A stretch of 64,000 nucleotides of DNA, from NCBI GenBank assembly GCA_030654175.1, contig JAURXZ010000003.1:35816-99815 (forward strand). Reading direction: 5' to 3'. Numbering within the stretch: the stretch's first letter is position 1; each line of letters begins with the position of its first letter. The stretch comes from Bacteroidia bacterium. GTDB taxonomy: Bacteria; Bacteroidota; Bacteroidia; 2-12-FULL-35-15. The translations under genes were made by a program, and so were the position numbers. Positions 1-9,217 of the stretch are shown one piece after another. The notes below the pieces were generated by a model. That model did not search any database. It had not been told where the DNA came from and saw nothing but the letters and a program-made list of their open reading frames with translations.

Positions 1-1193
1 AGGTTTTCAGGAGCGCTCCAAACACCGTTTTCAAAAACCGTTTTAAAAATATCATATCCTCCCATTGTTTTATGCCCCTGAGAACTGAAATACAATGTTT
101 TTCCATTCGGGTGGATGAACACTCCTTCTTCGTTATATTTTGTATTAATAGTAGGCCCTAGATTTACAGCTTTCCCCCATTTACCTTTTTCATCTTTTGT
201 GGAAATATAAATATCCCTTTCTCCTAAACCACCTTCCGGCTTATCGGAAACAAAATACACCGATTTACCATCAGGAGAATAGCAGGCGGATGACTCGTGA
301 AATTCGGTATTAATATTTTTATTCATACGTTCGGGTTTACTCCAAACTGCACCTTTTAATTCCGATTCATATAAGTCACCATTATTTTTTCCGATATAAA
401 TTAAAAATTTTTGTCCATCAGCCGATAAACCTGAGTTCGCATCATGATCGTCAGTATTGATCGGTGCGCCCATGTTTAATGCAGGTGTCCATTTACCATC
501 ATTTTTGGTTGAAATATAAATGTCTTCAAAATATTCATTGATGCCCGGATCAATTTTCCCACCGGTAGTATTTGCCCTACGTGATGTAAAGAGCATAACG
601 GATTCATCAGCGGAAATTACTGTTCCATAATCAGGAGACGGGGAGTTTACTTCCGAACCGGCATTATCAATAAATACACGTACTGGGTTTTTAACCAACT
701 CTTTACCTGTATTACATTCTGCAATATGTTTATTTACATCGGCTGCAAATGCTTTGCCCTCATCAGTTGCGAGCGTTAAGGATCTCTGAAAAATTTCAAA
801 TTCAGTAATAGATTTATTCCATTGCATATCTAAATGATAGGCTTTCCCCAGCATATAATGTATTTGTGGATCAAATTCAGGATTAAGTTTTAATACTTTT
901 TCAAGAAATGGAATTGATCTTAGTTTATTACTTGAATATAAATAACACTTACCAATTTTATAATTAAGTAAGGCATTGTTAGGATTGAACTGATTTGCCG
1001 CAAAATAATGATACAAGGCCAATTTGTAAAACATAGGACCTTGTTCGTATAATTTGTCACCGGTATCAAGCCGGCCCTTAGCATCTCTGAATCCATCTTT
1101 ATTGCTTGCAAAATTTTCTTTTAAAAATTCTACATTTTGTGCATAAGCATTAGAAGACAGTACTACAATTAATATAAAGATAATTTTTTTCAT
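1..1193 (-). CDS. PD40/TPR-like exported protein, OmpA-type family, N-terminal part (gene leaves window)
   Basis: The frame opens at an ATG read from 1193 downwards and stays open to base 1, giving about 397 residues with the C-terminus outside the window. It starts with a Sec signal peptide (MKKIIFILIVVLSS, then NAYAQ). A TPR-like helical stretch follows, roughly residues 30-150. From about residue 180 come several WD40-like PD40 strands with signatures such as SPDGKSVYFVSD, NPNGKTLYFSSQGH and GGYDIFK. The 59671-61845 gene has the same plan and ends in an OmpA peptidoglycan-binding domain, so this one probably does too. It lies 56 bases behind a TPR gene on the same strand and may be co-transcribed. 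Probable role: periplasmic or outer-membrane cell-envelope protein; exact function unknown. Confidence 0.8.
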   Translation of the reverse strand, partial: MKKIIFILIVVLSSNAYAQNVEFLKENFASNKDGFRDAKGRLDTGDKLYEQGPMFYKLALYHYFAANQFNPNNALLNYKIGKCYLYSSNKLRSIPFLEKVLKLNPEFDPQIHYMLGKAYHLDMQWNKSITEFEIFQRSLTLATDEGKAFAADVNKHIAECNTGKELVKNPVRVFIDNAGSEVNSPSPDYGTVISADESVMLFTSRRANTTGGKIDPGINEYFEDIYISTKNDGKWTPALNMGAPINTDDHDANSGLSADGQKFLIYIGKNNGDLYESELKGAVWSKPERMNKNINTEFHESSACYSPDGKSVYFVSDKPEGGLGERDIYISTKDEKGKWGKAVNLGPTINTKYNEEGVFIHPNGKTLYFSSQGHKTMGGYDIFKTVFENGVWSAPEN

Positions 1194-1203
1194 ATTTTAC
1201 ATT

Positions 1204-1243
1204 TTTAAATTCCCTAAATCATCAAATCTCCAAATTTCTATTT
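1204..1243. repeat. Short intergenic 'aaatca(t)caaatc' repeat
   Basis: This is a degenerate tandem of ~8-10 base units (aaattccctaaatcatcaaa and continuation) between the TPR gene and the PD40 gene. The same type recurs at 23722-23776, 24593-24672 and 46008-46076. Confidence 0.6.
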
Positions 1244-1249
1244 CACTAA

Positions 1250-2305
1250 TTACTTACAATCTCCAATATAGTTTTTAGCTGATTCAACACCAAGCTCAAC
1301 TGCTTTATTCCAATCCGAGCAGGCTCCGGCATTATCACGAAGCATTTCTTTTGCTATACCACGGTTCAAATAAGAGTAACCATAAGTTGCGTTTAACTGA
1401 ATTGCTTTTGAACAATCATCAGCAGAACCTTTATAGTCTTTTATTTTAAATTTTGCAGTAGCACGGTTGTTGAAAGCAAACGCATAATCCGATTTTAATT
1501 CTATTGCCTTTGTAAAATCTTCAATGGCACCATCATAATCACCGGCATCATACTTTGCGCTGCCTCTGTTGTTATAGGCTATATAATAGTTTTCCTTTTT
1601 TTTGATAGCCTCTGTATAATCACTGATAGCGCCTTTGAAATCACCTTTTTTACGTTTTGCACTTGCCAAATTATTATATGTAAATCCCATATCGGAATTA
1701 GAAGCAAGGGCTTTTTTATAATCTTCAATAGCCCCATCCATATCCTCTAATTGCCGTTTTGCGCTTCCCCGATCATTAAAAGCATAAGCATAATCCGGTT
1801 TAATTCTAATGGCTTGCGTAAAATCATCAACAGCACCTTTATAATCGGCATTTTCAAATTTTATTCCTCCACGGTAATAATATGCCTGTGCATGATCCGA
1901 TTTGATTTCAATAGTTTTAGAATAATCAGCGGAAGCACCAGTTTTATCTGCAAGTGCATATTTCGCCTGCCCCCGACTGAAATAGCTGTCAGGATTTTGC
2001 TCCAATAAAAGTGACTTGTCAAAATCAGCAATTGCATCGTTATATAACTTCATTTCGAATTTAATACTACCACGATTGTAATATGCTTTTTCAAAATCTG
2101 CTTTAATAGTAATTGCCTGATCAAAATCTTTTAAAGCATCATTATAATTTTTATTAGCAAAGTTCGCAATTCCGCTATTATAGAACTTTTCGGCATCCTG
2201 AGATCCGTCATCAAGTATTTTGGCCTTTATGGTATCCGTTTGTGCATTTATAACCTGTACAAAAAACAAGTAAATGGCAACTAAAACTATTTTTTTCATT
2301 TTCAT
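1250..2305 (-). CDS. Exported tetratricopeptide repeat (TPR) protein
   Basis: 351 residues. A signal peptide (MKMKKIVLVAIYLFFV, cleavage near INAQ) is followed by eight to nine consecutive 34-residue TPR units covering almost the whole mature chain. The units show the A-x-x-N/D-R-G-x-A-K and D-Y-x-G-A-I-x-D-F/Y pattern, for example AYNNRGSAKYDAGDYDGAIE. No catalytic domain follows. TPR arrays are protein-interaction scaffolds; partners cannot be read from sequence. It lies just upstream of the PD40 gene on the same strand, and a second TPR protein of the same design is at 55437-56534. Confidence 0.85.
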   Translation of the reverse strand: MKMKKIVLVAIYLFFVQVINAQTDTIKAKILDDGSQDAEKFYNSGIANFANKNYNDALKDFDQAITIKADFEKAYYNRGSIKFEMKLYNDAIADFDKSLLLEQNPDSYFSRGQAKYALADKTGASADYSKTIEIKSDHAQAYYYRGGIKFENADYKGAVDDFTQAIRIKPDYAYAFNDRGSAKRQLEDMDGAIEDYKKALASNSDMGFTYNNLASAKRKKGDFKGAISDYTEAIKKKENYYIAYNNRGSAKYDAGDYDGAIEDFTKAIELKSDYAFAFNNRATAKFKIKDYKGSADDCSKAIQLNATYGYSYLNRGIAKEMLRDNAGACSDWNKAVELGVESAKNYIGDCK

Positions 2306-2422
2306 ATAGAAAGAATTTTGAATACAATAAATGTAATAAGATTTTTGTTACGGCAAACAGCATTAATATCCAAAATACAAATTAGATAACGTATTCTTCT
2401 CCAAACAATCAAACAAAATTCT

Positions 2423-2430
2423 TAAGTTTG
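2423..2430 (+). promoter_or_regulatory. Possible -7 element (TAAGTTTG) for the MFS gene
   Basis: TAAGTTTG matches the Bacteroidota TAnnTTTG -7 consensus and lies 21 bases before the MFS start codon. No clear TTTG -33 element was seen at the right spacing, so this is tentative. Confidence 0.35.
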
Positions 2431-2451
2431 TGTTTCATTTTTTAAAAATTT

Positions 2452-3702
2452 ATGGTACAGCCTGTTAAGCAAAAATCTCCATTACTCACTATCTTTTTTA
2501 CTGTATTTCTTGATCTATTGGGCGTTGGTATCGTTATTCCTGTAATAGCACCCCTATTGCTGTATCCTGATCACCATATGCTTCCACTGGAAGTGACAAC
2601 ACATACACGCACTATTATACTTGGCTTTCTTATAGCAGCATATCCAATAGCGCAGTTTTTCGGAGCTCCCATGTTGGGCGCCTTATCGGATCGCTATGGA
2701 AGGAGAAAATTGCTTGCTATCTCGTTGGTTGGAACGTTGATAGGGTATTTACTTTTCGCAATTGCCATCCTTGAACAAAATATTTATTTGTTGTTTGCAA
2801 GCCGATTGTTAGATGGCTTTTCCGGTGGCAATATTTCTATCGCACTTTCCTCTATTTCTGATTTCTCCGATGAAAAATCTAAAGCAAAAAACTTTGGAAT
2901 GATTGGTGCTGCCTTTGGTCTTGGATTTATTCTGGGCCCTTATGTTGGTGGTAAATTAGCTGATCCTGCTATTGTTTCGTGGTTTAATGCAGCAACGCCA
3001 TTTTGGTTTGCCGCCATATTGACATTAATTAATTTAGTTTTTGTTTTTTTTGCATTCCCGGAAACACTGCGGGAAAAAAGAAATACACCGGTGAGTATAT
3101 TTACCGGGATGCAAAATATTGGAAGGGCATTTCAGCTTAGACATTTACGGATCATTTTTTTTGTGGTTTTTTTATTCACCCTGGGATTTAATTTTTTTAC
3201 TCAGTTCTTTCAGGTATTCCTGATCAATAAGTTTGATTATAAAATTTCAGAAATAGCCGATGTGTTTGCCTTTATGGGTATTTGGATCGTTGTTGCGCAA
3301 GGCGGGTTGCAGCGTCCCATGTCTAAAAAATATTCGCCTTTAAAAATCATACAAATTTCCTCGGTTCTTTTAGCTATCACACTGCCAATGCTTCTTTTGC
3401 CAACTGAATCAAAATATATTTTCTTTGTTCTGCCTTTCATAGCCATTTTCCAAGGCTTAACGCAGCCTAACATAACTTCAGTAGTATCAAGCCAGGCAGG
3501 AAAAGATGAACAAGGACAAATATTGGGCATCAACCAATCCATTCAGTCACTTGGGATGGCAATACCACCTATTATTGCAAGTTATATTAATTTAGTAAAT
3601 ATTAATTACCCTATTGCAACAGCATCATTTTGCATCCTATTGGGATGGGGAGTGCTGATCATTTTTTTTAGAAATAAAAAAACGAATGGAACTTTTGTGT
3701 AA
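2452..3702 (+). CDS. Tet/TCR-type MFS drug transporter
   Basis: 416 residues with about 12 hydrophobic segments, the length of the 12-TM DHA1 family. The first helix (FFTVFLDLLGVGIVIPVIAPLL) carries the D-x-x-G-x-G-x-x-x-P signature of TetA-like pumps. The loop after helix 2 has MFS motif A (GALSDRYGRRKL). Helix 5 has a motif-C-like G-rich stretch (GMIGAAFGLGFILGPYVGG). It is probably an inner-membrane proton antiporter. TetA-like sequences in Bacteroidota are often chromosomal exporters of unknown substrate, so tetracycline resistance should not be assumed. It is transcribed alone, with divergent genes to its left. Confidence 0.85.
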   Translation: MVQPVKQKSPLLTIFFTVFLDLLGVGIVIPVIAPLLLYPDHHMLPLEVTTHTRTIILGFLIAAYPIAQFFGAPMLGALSDRYGRRKLLAISLVGTLIGYLLFAIAILEQNIYLLFASRLLDGFSGGNISIALSSISDFSDEKSKAKNFGMIGAAFGLGFILGPYVGGKLADPAIVSWFNAATPFWFAAILTLINLVFVFFAFPETLREKRNTPVSIFTGMQNIGRAFQLRHLRIIFFVVFLFTLGFNFFTQFFQVFLINKFDYKISEIADVFAFMGIWIVVAQGGLQRPMSKKYSPLKIIQISSVLLAITLPMLLLPTESKYIFFVLPFIAIFQGLTQPNITSVVSSQAGKDEQGQILGINQSIQSLGMAIPPIIASYINLVNINYPIATASFCILLGWGVLIIFFRNKKTNGTFV

Positions 3703-3794
3703 ATTTATATAGGCTATTTCCAAAAATTTAACCTCCCATTTCAATATATATATCCAAATAAAAGAAGAAAATCAGATCTAAAAAATATAAGAAA

Positions 3795-5639
3795 ATGAAA
3801 AAAATAATTTATTCAACAGCACTGCTTTCTTTAGCTATTTTCAGCTCATGCGGGGATAGCAAAGAATCTTCAAAAGAAAAGAAGACATACGCTGCGGAAG
3901 ATATTAAAATTGAAACAAAAAAAGCAAATGCCTTTTTTGATCGTGTATTTGACGCTACAGTGGATCGTGATCCGGTGAGCCAAACACGTTTAGGGATCAA
4001 AAAAGATTATGACAAATGGACCGACATCAGTGATGAACATGCACAAAAGGAATTGGAAATCACCAAAGGCAATTTAGATTCGTTGCATACGATTGTAAAC
4101 ATTGATGCGCTTGATGTCCAAACAAAGATCAGTTACCGTTTGTTTGAAAAAGAGTGTCAGGACAAAATCGATAATTTCAAATGGCGTTTTCATGATTACC
4201 CTGTTAATCAAATGGGAGGAATGCATTCTGAAATCCCTGCCTTTTTAATTAATATGCATGCTATAAGTAATAAAGCAGATGCAGAAGCATATATTTCAAG
4301 ACTTTTAGGAATCAATAGTTTATTTGATCAATTATTGGTGAACTTAAAAGTTCGTGAAGAAAAAAACGTTATCCCCCCCAAATTTGTTTTCCCTTTAGTA
4401 TTAACCGACTGCAAAAACATATTGTCCGGAGCCCCTTTCGACAACGGGAAAGTAATGAATGCTTTACTGGAAGATTTTATTACAAAAGTAAGTGCATTAA
4501 AAGAATTAGATGACACAGCTAAAAAAGAACTGATCACAAAAGCATCTGACGCATTGTTAACATCCGTAAAACCGGCTTACGAAAAACTAATAGCTTATTG
4601 GAATGAATTGGAAAAAAAATCAACTGATGATGATGGTATCTGGAAACTGACTGATGGTGCGGCATTTTATGATGCAGCTTTGAAGCAAACAACAACTACC
4701 AATTTAACTTCTGATGAAATTCATGAAATTGGTTTGAAAGAAGTAGCTCGTATACATAGCGAGATGAAGGTGATCATGAAAAAAGTAAATTTCAAAAATG
4801 ATAACCTTCAGGATTTCTTTGATTTTATGCGCATCGATAAACAATTCTATTATGCCAATACTGCCGAAGGGAAAGAAGCATATCGCGTAAAAGGAGTAAA
4901 GATCATTGATGATATGAAAAATGAAATTGATAAATTATTTCTTACAAAACCCAAAGCTGATATTGAAGTTAAGCCTGTAGAAGCATTCCGCGAAAAATCA
5001 GCAGGAGGTGCATTTTATGAAGAGCCTGCATTGGATGGCTCTCGTCCGGGACGTTATTATATTAATTTGTACAACATGGCAGATCAGGCAACCTATCAAA
5101 TGGAAGCGTTGGCCTATCACGAAGGTATACCGGGACATCACATGCAAATAGCCATTGCACAGGAACTATCCAATATTGCTAAGTTCCGTATGCATGGTGG
5201 AAATACTGCTTATGTGGAAGGTTGGGCTTTGTATTCTGAGCTTGTCCCTAAAGAAATTGGTTTTTACCAGGACCCTTATTCTGATTTTGGAAGATTAGCA
5301 ATGGAACTTTTCCGTGCAGCCCGCCTTGTTGTTGATACAGGAATTCATCGCAAAAAATGGACACGTCAAAAAGCATTGACCTATTTTAAAGAAAATACAC
5401 CAAACCCGGAAGGCGATAATAAAAAGGAAATTGAACGCTATATCGTTTGGCCATCACAAGCTACAGGATACAAAATTGGGATGATCAAAATTTTAGACCT
5501 TCGTGAAAAAGCGAAGATCCAATTGGGTACTAAATTTGATATCCGCGAATTTCATGATGTAGTGCTTACTTCAGGACCTGTACCGATGGATATTTTAGAA
5601 GAAATGGTAAAAACCTGGGCAGAGAAGAAGATGAATTGA
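3795..5639 (+). CDS. DUF885 family lipoprotein, putative zinc metallopeptidase
   Basis: 614 residues. The N-terminus is a lipoprotein signal (MKKIIYSTALLSLAIFSSCG, Cys at about 19). The C-terminal half has the DUF885 hallmark HEGIPGHHMQ (HExxxGH-type zinc site, about residues 443-452), then AYVEGWALYSE about 30 residues on, supplying a likely third ligand or glutamate. The length is normal for the family. DUF885 proteins are treated as gluzincin-like metallopeptidases; the substrate is unknown. It probably faces the periplasm or is membrane-anchored. An M42 aminopeptidase gene follows on the same strand after a 68-base repeat-filled gap, so the two may form a peptide-degrading unit, which is inference. 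Confidence 0.88.
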   Translation: MKKIIYSTALLSLAIFSSCGDSKESSKEKKTYAAEDIKIETKKANAFFDRVFDATVDRDPVSQTRLGIKKDYDKWTDISDEHAQKELEITKGNLDSLHTIVNIDALDVQTKISYRLFEKECQDKIDNFKWRFHDYPVNQMGGMHSEIPAFLINMHAISNKADAEAYISRLLGINSLFDQLLVNLKVREEKNVIPPKFVFPLVLTDCKNILSGAPFDNGKVMNALLEDFITKVSALKELDDTAKKELITKASDALLTSVKPAYEKLIAYWNELEKKSTDDDGIWKLTDGAAFYDAALKQTTTTNLTSDEIHEIGLKEVARIHSEMKVIMKKVNFKNDNLQDFFDFMRIDKQFYYANTAEGKEAYRVKGVKIIDDMKNEIDKLFLTKPKADIEVKPVEAFREKSAGGAFYEEPALDGSRPGRYYINLYNMADQATYQMEALAYHEGIPGHHMQIAIAQELSNIAKFRMHGGNTAYVEGWALYSELVPKEIGFYQDPYSDFGRLAMELFRAARLVVDTGIHRKKWTRQKALTYFKENTPNPEGDNKKEIERYIVWPSQATGYKIGMIKILDLREKAKIQLGTKFDIREFHDVVLTSGPVPMDILEEMVKTWAEKKMN

Positions 5640-5712
5640 TGTGAAGATGTGCTGATTTACCGATGTGCTGATCTAACATCTGACTAATCACTAATGACTA
5701 ATGACTAATGAC
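5640..5712. repeat. Tandem 'gatgtgctgat' / 'ctaatga' intergenic repeat
   Basis: Two degenerate repeats lie back to back: gatgtgctgattt-type units, then four near-perfect 7-base actaatg units ending at the M42 gene. The last unit supplies an ATG at 5708 in frame with that gene. Confidence 0.75.
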
Positions 5713-5728
5713 TAATGAACTAAAAAAA

Positions 5729-6844
5729 ATGGCAAAGAAAAAAGAAACAAAAAAAGAAACAAAGTCAATTCTTACAAAAAGTTCACACGAATTTTTGCGT
5801 AATTATTTGAATAATTCATCACCAACCGGTTTTGAAATTGCGGGACAAAAACTATGGCTCGATTATATGAAACCTTATATTGACGATTATTTTATCGACA
5901 ATTATGGAACAGCTGTTGGTGTTATCAACCCCAAAGCAGAATTTAAGGTAGTGATAGAAGCACATGCTGATGAAATATCCTGGTTTGTGAATTATATTAC
6001 TAATGATGGTTTTATTTATTTGCGCAGAAACGGTGGTAGCGATCACATGATAGCTCCTTCCAAGCGAGTAAATATTTATACTGATAAAGGTATTGTTAAA
6101 GCTGTTTTTGGATGGCCGGCAATTCACGTTCGTGATGCATCAAAAGAAGAACCACCATCCTTAAAAAATATTTTTTTGGATTGCGGATGTAATACAAAAA
6201 AAGAAGTTGAAGAGCTGGGAATTCATGTTGGATGTGTGATCACTTACGAAGATGAATTTATGGTATTAAATGATCGTTATTATGTGGGAAGAGCATTGGA
6301 TAATCGTGTAGGAGGATTTATGATCGCTGAGGTAGCACGTTTATTAAAAGAAAGCAAAACAAAATTACCTTTCGGTTTATATATTGTTAATTCTGTGCAG
6401 GAAGAAGTTGGTTTACGCGGTGCTGAAATGATCACACATACAATTAAACCAAACGTAGCCATCATTACAGATGTTTGTCATGATACTCAATCACCAATGA
6501 TGAATAAGATCGCCAGCGGTGATCTGGCTTGTGGTAAAGGACCTGTGCTTACTTATGGTCCTGCCGTACAAAACAACCTATTGAAACTGATAATTGACGC
6601 TGCCAACAGCAACAAAATACCTTTCCAACGTGCTGCTGCATCACGTGCCACAGGAACTGATACGGATGCATTCGCCTATTCAGTGGGTGGTGTTCCATCA
6701 GCATTGATTTCTTTACCCTTACGTTATATGCACACTACCGTGGAAAGTGTTCATAAAGATGATGTTGAAAATGTTATTAAGCTAATTTTCCAATCGCTGA
6801 AAGCAATTAAAAACAATCACGATTTTAAGTATTTACAAAAGTAA
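5729..6844 (+). CDS. M42 family metallopeptidase (glutamyl aminopeptidase-like)
   Basis: About 371 residues, a normal length for M42. Motifs in order: SPTGFE near the N-terminus; a metal-binding HADEISW; DCGC; ALDNRVGGF with a metal-bridging Asp; VQEEVGLRGA with the catalytic Glu pair; a late D-V-C-H-D segment; and HTTVESVHKDDVENV at the C-terminus. M42 enzymes are cytoplasmic dinuclear-metal aminopeptidases that form dodecamers. An ATG seven codons upstream (5708) is in frame but belongs to the taatgac repeat, so MAKKKETKK at 5729 is the better start. A rho-independent terminator follows. Confidence 0.88.
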   Translation: MAKKKETKKETKSILTKSSHEFLRNYLNNSSPTGFEIAGQKLWLDYMKPYIDDYFIDNYGTAVGVINPKAEFKVVIEAHADEISWFVNYITNDGFIYLRRNGGSDHMIAPSKRVNIYTDKGIVKAVFGWPAIHVRDASKEEPPSLKNIFLDCGCNTKKEVEELGIHVGCVITYEDEFMVLNDRYYVGRALDNRVGGFMIAEVARLLKESKTKLPFGLYIVNSVQEEVGLRGAEMITHTIKPNVAIITDVCHDTQSPMMNKIASGDLACGKGPVLTYGPAVQNNLLKLIIDAANSNKIPFQRAAASRATGTDTDAFAYSVGGVPSALISLPLRYMHTTVESVHKDDVENVIKLIFQSLKAIKNNHDFKYLQK

Positions 6845-6864
6845 TTTCAATTTAATTCAATTTG

Positions 6865-6903
6865 GCCTGCCCTTTTCTTGAAAAAAAGGGGCAGGCTTTT
6901 TTT
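6865..6903 (+). terminator. Rho-independent terminator after the M42 peptidase gene
   Basis: gcctgccctttt pairs with aaaaggggcaggc (one bulge) around a short loop, followed by a T run. Confidence 0.8.
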
Positions 6904-7089
6904 ATTCAATTTACTCCATCAGAACTGTTTTATGTTAAAAGAAAATCATAAAAAAAATGATTGAAATCAAAGCTTCCAATGGTTATTGTTATCTCATGTT
7001 AGTTATGCTTTCTATTCTTTTGTGCTTAAAAAAATTATGAAAAAAACAGCTACGAATTACTGCCGCTTTTTCAACATTTTATTGATGAA

Positions 7090-8124
7090 ATGGAAAGCGG
7101 CAAGCGCCTTCAAAAGAATGGGTGTTTGATCAGAAAAACAACTATCAAAAATTATCTTGCTCTGCAAAAGAACTTAACAGATTTTGCAATGGAAAAGGGA
7201 ATTGTTATTCGTATCAAAGATTATGAACGAATGAAATCAATAAGATCACGAATAGCCGAAAGGAACTATTGGAAAAGGTTTTATTTTACTTTTACCGAAT
7301 ATCTGTATCAAAATTGCGATTTGTATGATAATTATGTAGGCACTCAAATGAAATTGCTAAGGGCCTTTTTTAATTACCAGATCGAAGAAATGAACCCGAC
7401 ACCGGGCAACTATCACAATCGGTTTTATGTTACAAGTGAGGATATCCCTGTATTAGTGCTGGTGCCGGAAAGATTAAAATTTTTGATCTATAATAAAGAA
7501 TTTGAAAACAGTTTGCCCAAAAGGTTAAGAATAATGAAAGATATGTTTGTTTTTGGATGCATCACCGCATTAAGTTTTGGGGATCTGATGAAAGCAAACA
7601 GAACAAACATTGAACACATAAATAAAAATGTGTATTTGTGTACCACCTCACAAAAAACAAATATTCGTTCCAGAGTATTTCTTCCTGATTTTTCCAAAGA
7701 AATTCTTTTGAAATACAAACGCAGAAAACGCACTTTATTTCCACCAATTTCAAATGTAAATTTCAATATCGCAATTAAAAAAATTGCTTTACTTGCCGGA
7801 TGGACAGAGGAGTTGGAAGTTACACGAAGTAAAAGGGGGCAACATTTTGAGAAATACAAGGATGAGGTAAAAAAAACAAATTACCGTTTCTGTGATCTGA
7901 TCGCTTCACATTCTATGAGGCGAACAGCAATAACAACCATGCTAAGAATGGGTATGCACGAAATGAATGTTCGCATCATTTCCGGCCATAAAGCTAACAG
8001 TGCGTCCTTTAGCCGTTATGTTTGCTATGCTGATGGATTTATGGATGCTGAAATGGAAAAATATTATTTAAAATTAGATTCGGTAGATTCTGAAAACTAC
8101 AAATATAAAAATGTTGAAAATTAA
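7090..8124 (+). CDS. Tyrosine recombinase / phage-type integrase, first catalytic Arg replaced
   Basis: 344 residues from the ATG. It has a SAM-like core-binding domain (about 10-130) and a C-terminal catalytic domain. Visible active-site parts: the beta-hairpin Lys (TSQKTNIRSRV), HSMRRT (H-x-x-R), ISGHK (H), and the nucleophile Tyr in FSRYV. At the first-Arg position the sequence is ALSFGDLMKAN, with Ser where Arg is usual; CTnDOT IntDOT is also reported to have Ser there, so the enzyme may be active. The frame is open upstream to a TAA at 7027, and the upstream codons (LLPLFQHFIDE) look like the family's N-terminus, so a non-ATG start or a lost 5' end is likely. It sits at the edge of the Rhs island. 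Confidence 0.85.
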   Translation: MESGKRLQKNGCLIRKTTIKNYLALQKNLTDFAMEKGIVIRIKDYERMKSIRSRIAERNYWKRFYFTFTEYLYQNCDLYDNYVGTQMKLLRAFFNYQIEEMNPTPGNYHNRFYVTSEDIPVLVLVPERLKFLIYNKEFENSLPKRLRIMKDMFVFGCITALSFGDLMKANRTNIEHINKNVYLCTTSQKTNIRSRVFLPDFSKEILLKYKRRKRTLFPPISNVNFNIAIKKIALLAGWTEELEVTRSKRGQHFEKYKDEVKKTNYRFCDLIASHSMRRTAITTMLRMGMHEMNVRIISGHKANSASFSRYVCYADGFMDAEMEKYYLKLDSVDSENYKYKNVEN

Positions 8125-8129
8125 ATTCT

Positions 8130-8538
8130 GCTAAAAAAACAAAAAGAGCCTGTTTCAAATACGAAACAGGCTCTTTTAATAAAATATGAAAAGAGCATAA
8201 TTGTGCATTTTTTTACATATTTTTGATAACATAAAAGTTCTTTGAAGTACGCATCACTATTGCAAAAGGAGCAATATGCCGTTAGAATACCTTTGGAGCT
8301 GCAATGCCGGGCAGAAGTTTCGTTGGAGCTAATGGGTATAGGTATGGGTTTAATGGTAAGGAAAATGATAATGAAGTGAAAGGAAACGGAAACCAGCAGG
8401 ATTATAGAATGCGAATCTATGACCCAAGACTTGGTAAGTTCTTATCGGTTGACCCGTTGACAAGTAAATATCCAATGTTAACACCTTACCAGTTTGCGAG
8501 TAATACTCCGATTGTTGCAATTGATTTGGATGGAATGG
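8130..8538 (+). repeat. Left copy of ~0.4 kb inverted repeat carrying Rhs leader and core end
   Basis: The segment matches, in inverted orientation, 11932-12342. Over about 180 bases aligned by eye there are about 12 mismatches, and the match extends through the first ~78 codons of the Rhs ORF. It includes a terminator, a ~120-base leader, a TATTTTTG -7-like box (8218-8225, conserved in both copies) and the RHS-core end. Similarity stops exactly where the effector domain begins. Confidence 0.85.
8142..8180 (+). terminator. Perfect-stem terminator after the integrase
   Basis: Perfect 15-base arms (aaaagagcctgtttc and gaaacaggctctttt) enclose a 6-base loop. It is part of the left copy of the island's inverted repeat; the right copy has lost one arm. 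Confidence 0.8.
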
Positions 8539-9215
8539 AAGCGTTTATAGTCCACGGCACGAAACAAACTAGTTCATTTGCCTCATATATTACACCTGAA
8601 GCTAAAAAACAATTATTAAGAATTACAGGCAATACAAAGCTAGATGGAAGTTTTAACTGGAGTGCGCCTTATCCTCCAATGCAAAATTCATTGACAAGAA
8701 AAGTCTCAGCGAAAGAGTTAGTAGCGCATATTGTGAAGACAAGACTCGAAATGATGAAAAACGGAGATATCACCGAGGATGAACCAATTTCAATAATAGG
8801 ACATAGCCACGGTGGGAATGTTGCTATTCAAGCTGCGAAGATTCTTGGAAAAAAAGGTATTAAAGTTAATTTGGTTACAATAGGAACACCTGCATATAAT
8901 ACTGATGAAAAAGATGCTTACGGAGGTGGACCAGATTCGGAAGATCCCGTGAGTAATTCAGGAATTAATGACCATATTCAGGTTGTACATAAAGATGATG
9001 ATGTTGTTGATGTTGCAGGAGGTTCTGAAACTTTTAATAGTGGACAAACGAAAAATTATGTAGTTACTGACGATGATATTAAATATGATAATGGATTAGA
9101 TGCGCACATTCGTTTACCATTTAGTAAAAAACTAGGCGAATTTTTGAAAAAAATTCCTGAAATGAAAAAGGCACCAGCACCTGGAATTAAACCTGTTGAT
9201 AGCAATAATAATTAA
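8304..9215 (+). CDS. Orphan Rhs C-terminal tip with alpha/beta-hydrolase (lipase-like) effector domain
   Basis: 303 residues. Residues 1-78 are the end of an RHS repeat-associated core (YRYGFNGKEND, MRIYDPRLGKFLSVDP, PYQFASNTPI). Residues 79-303 are a variable C-terminal domain with a lipase-type elbow GHSHGG (166-171, Ser168), an acidic cluster near 230-235 and a candidate catalytic His at 268. RHS-like codons (NTFGAA) continue upstream of the ATG up to a TAG, so this is a decapitated Rhs tip rather than a complete Rhs protein. It may act as a displaced tip for recombination with a full rhs gene, or be expressed from its own leader. The next gene, 2 bases on, is the likely immunity gene. Toxicity is inferred from Rhs biology. 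Confidence 0.75.
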   Translation: MPGRSFVGANGYRYGFNGKENDNEVKGNGNQQDYRMRIYDPRLGKFLSVDPLTSKYPMLTPYQFASNTPIVAIDLDGMEAFIVHGTKQTSSFASYITPEAKKQLLRITGNTKLDGSFNWSAPYPPMQNSLTRKVSAKELVAHIVKTRLEMMKNGDITEDEPISIIGHSHGGNVAIQAAKILGKKGIKVNLVTIGTPAYNTDEKDAYGGGPDSEDPVSNSGINDHIQVVHKDDDVVDVAGGSETFNSGQTKNYVVTDDDIKYDNGLDAHIRLPFSKKLGEFLKKIPEMKKAPAPGIKPVDSNNN

Positions 9216-9217
9216 TT

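Noticed and set aside
2423..2451. Regulation of the MFS gene by a tetracycline attenuator
   Set aside because: The leader is only about 20 bases, too short for a leader peptide or alternative hairpins.
7037..7130. Short ORF MKKTATNYCRFFNILLMKWK over the integrase start
   Set aside because: It is out of frame with the integrase and ends after ~30 codons; the integrase frame itself carries the family-like residues.
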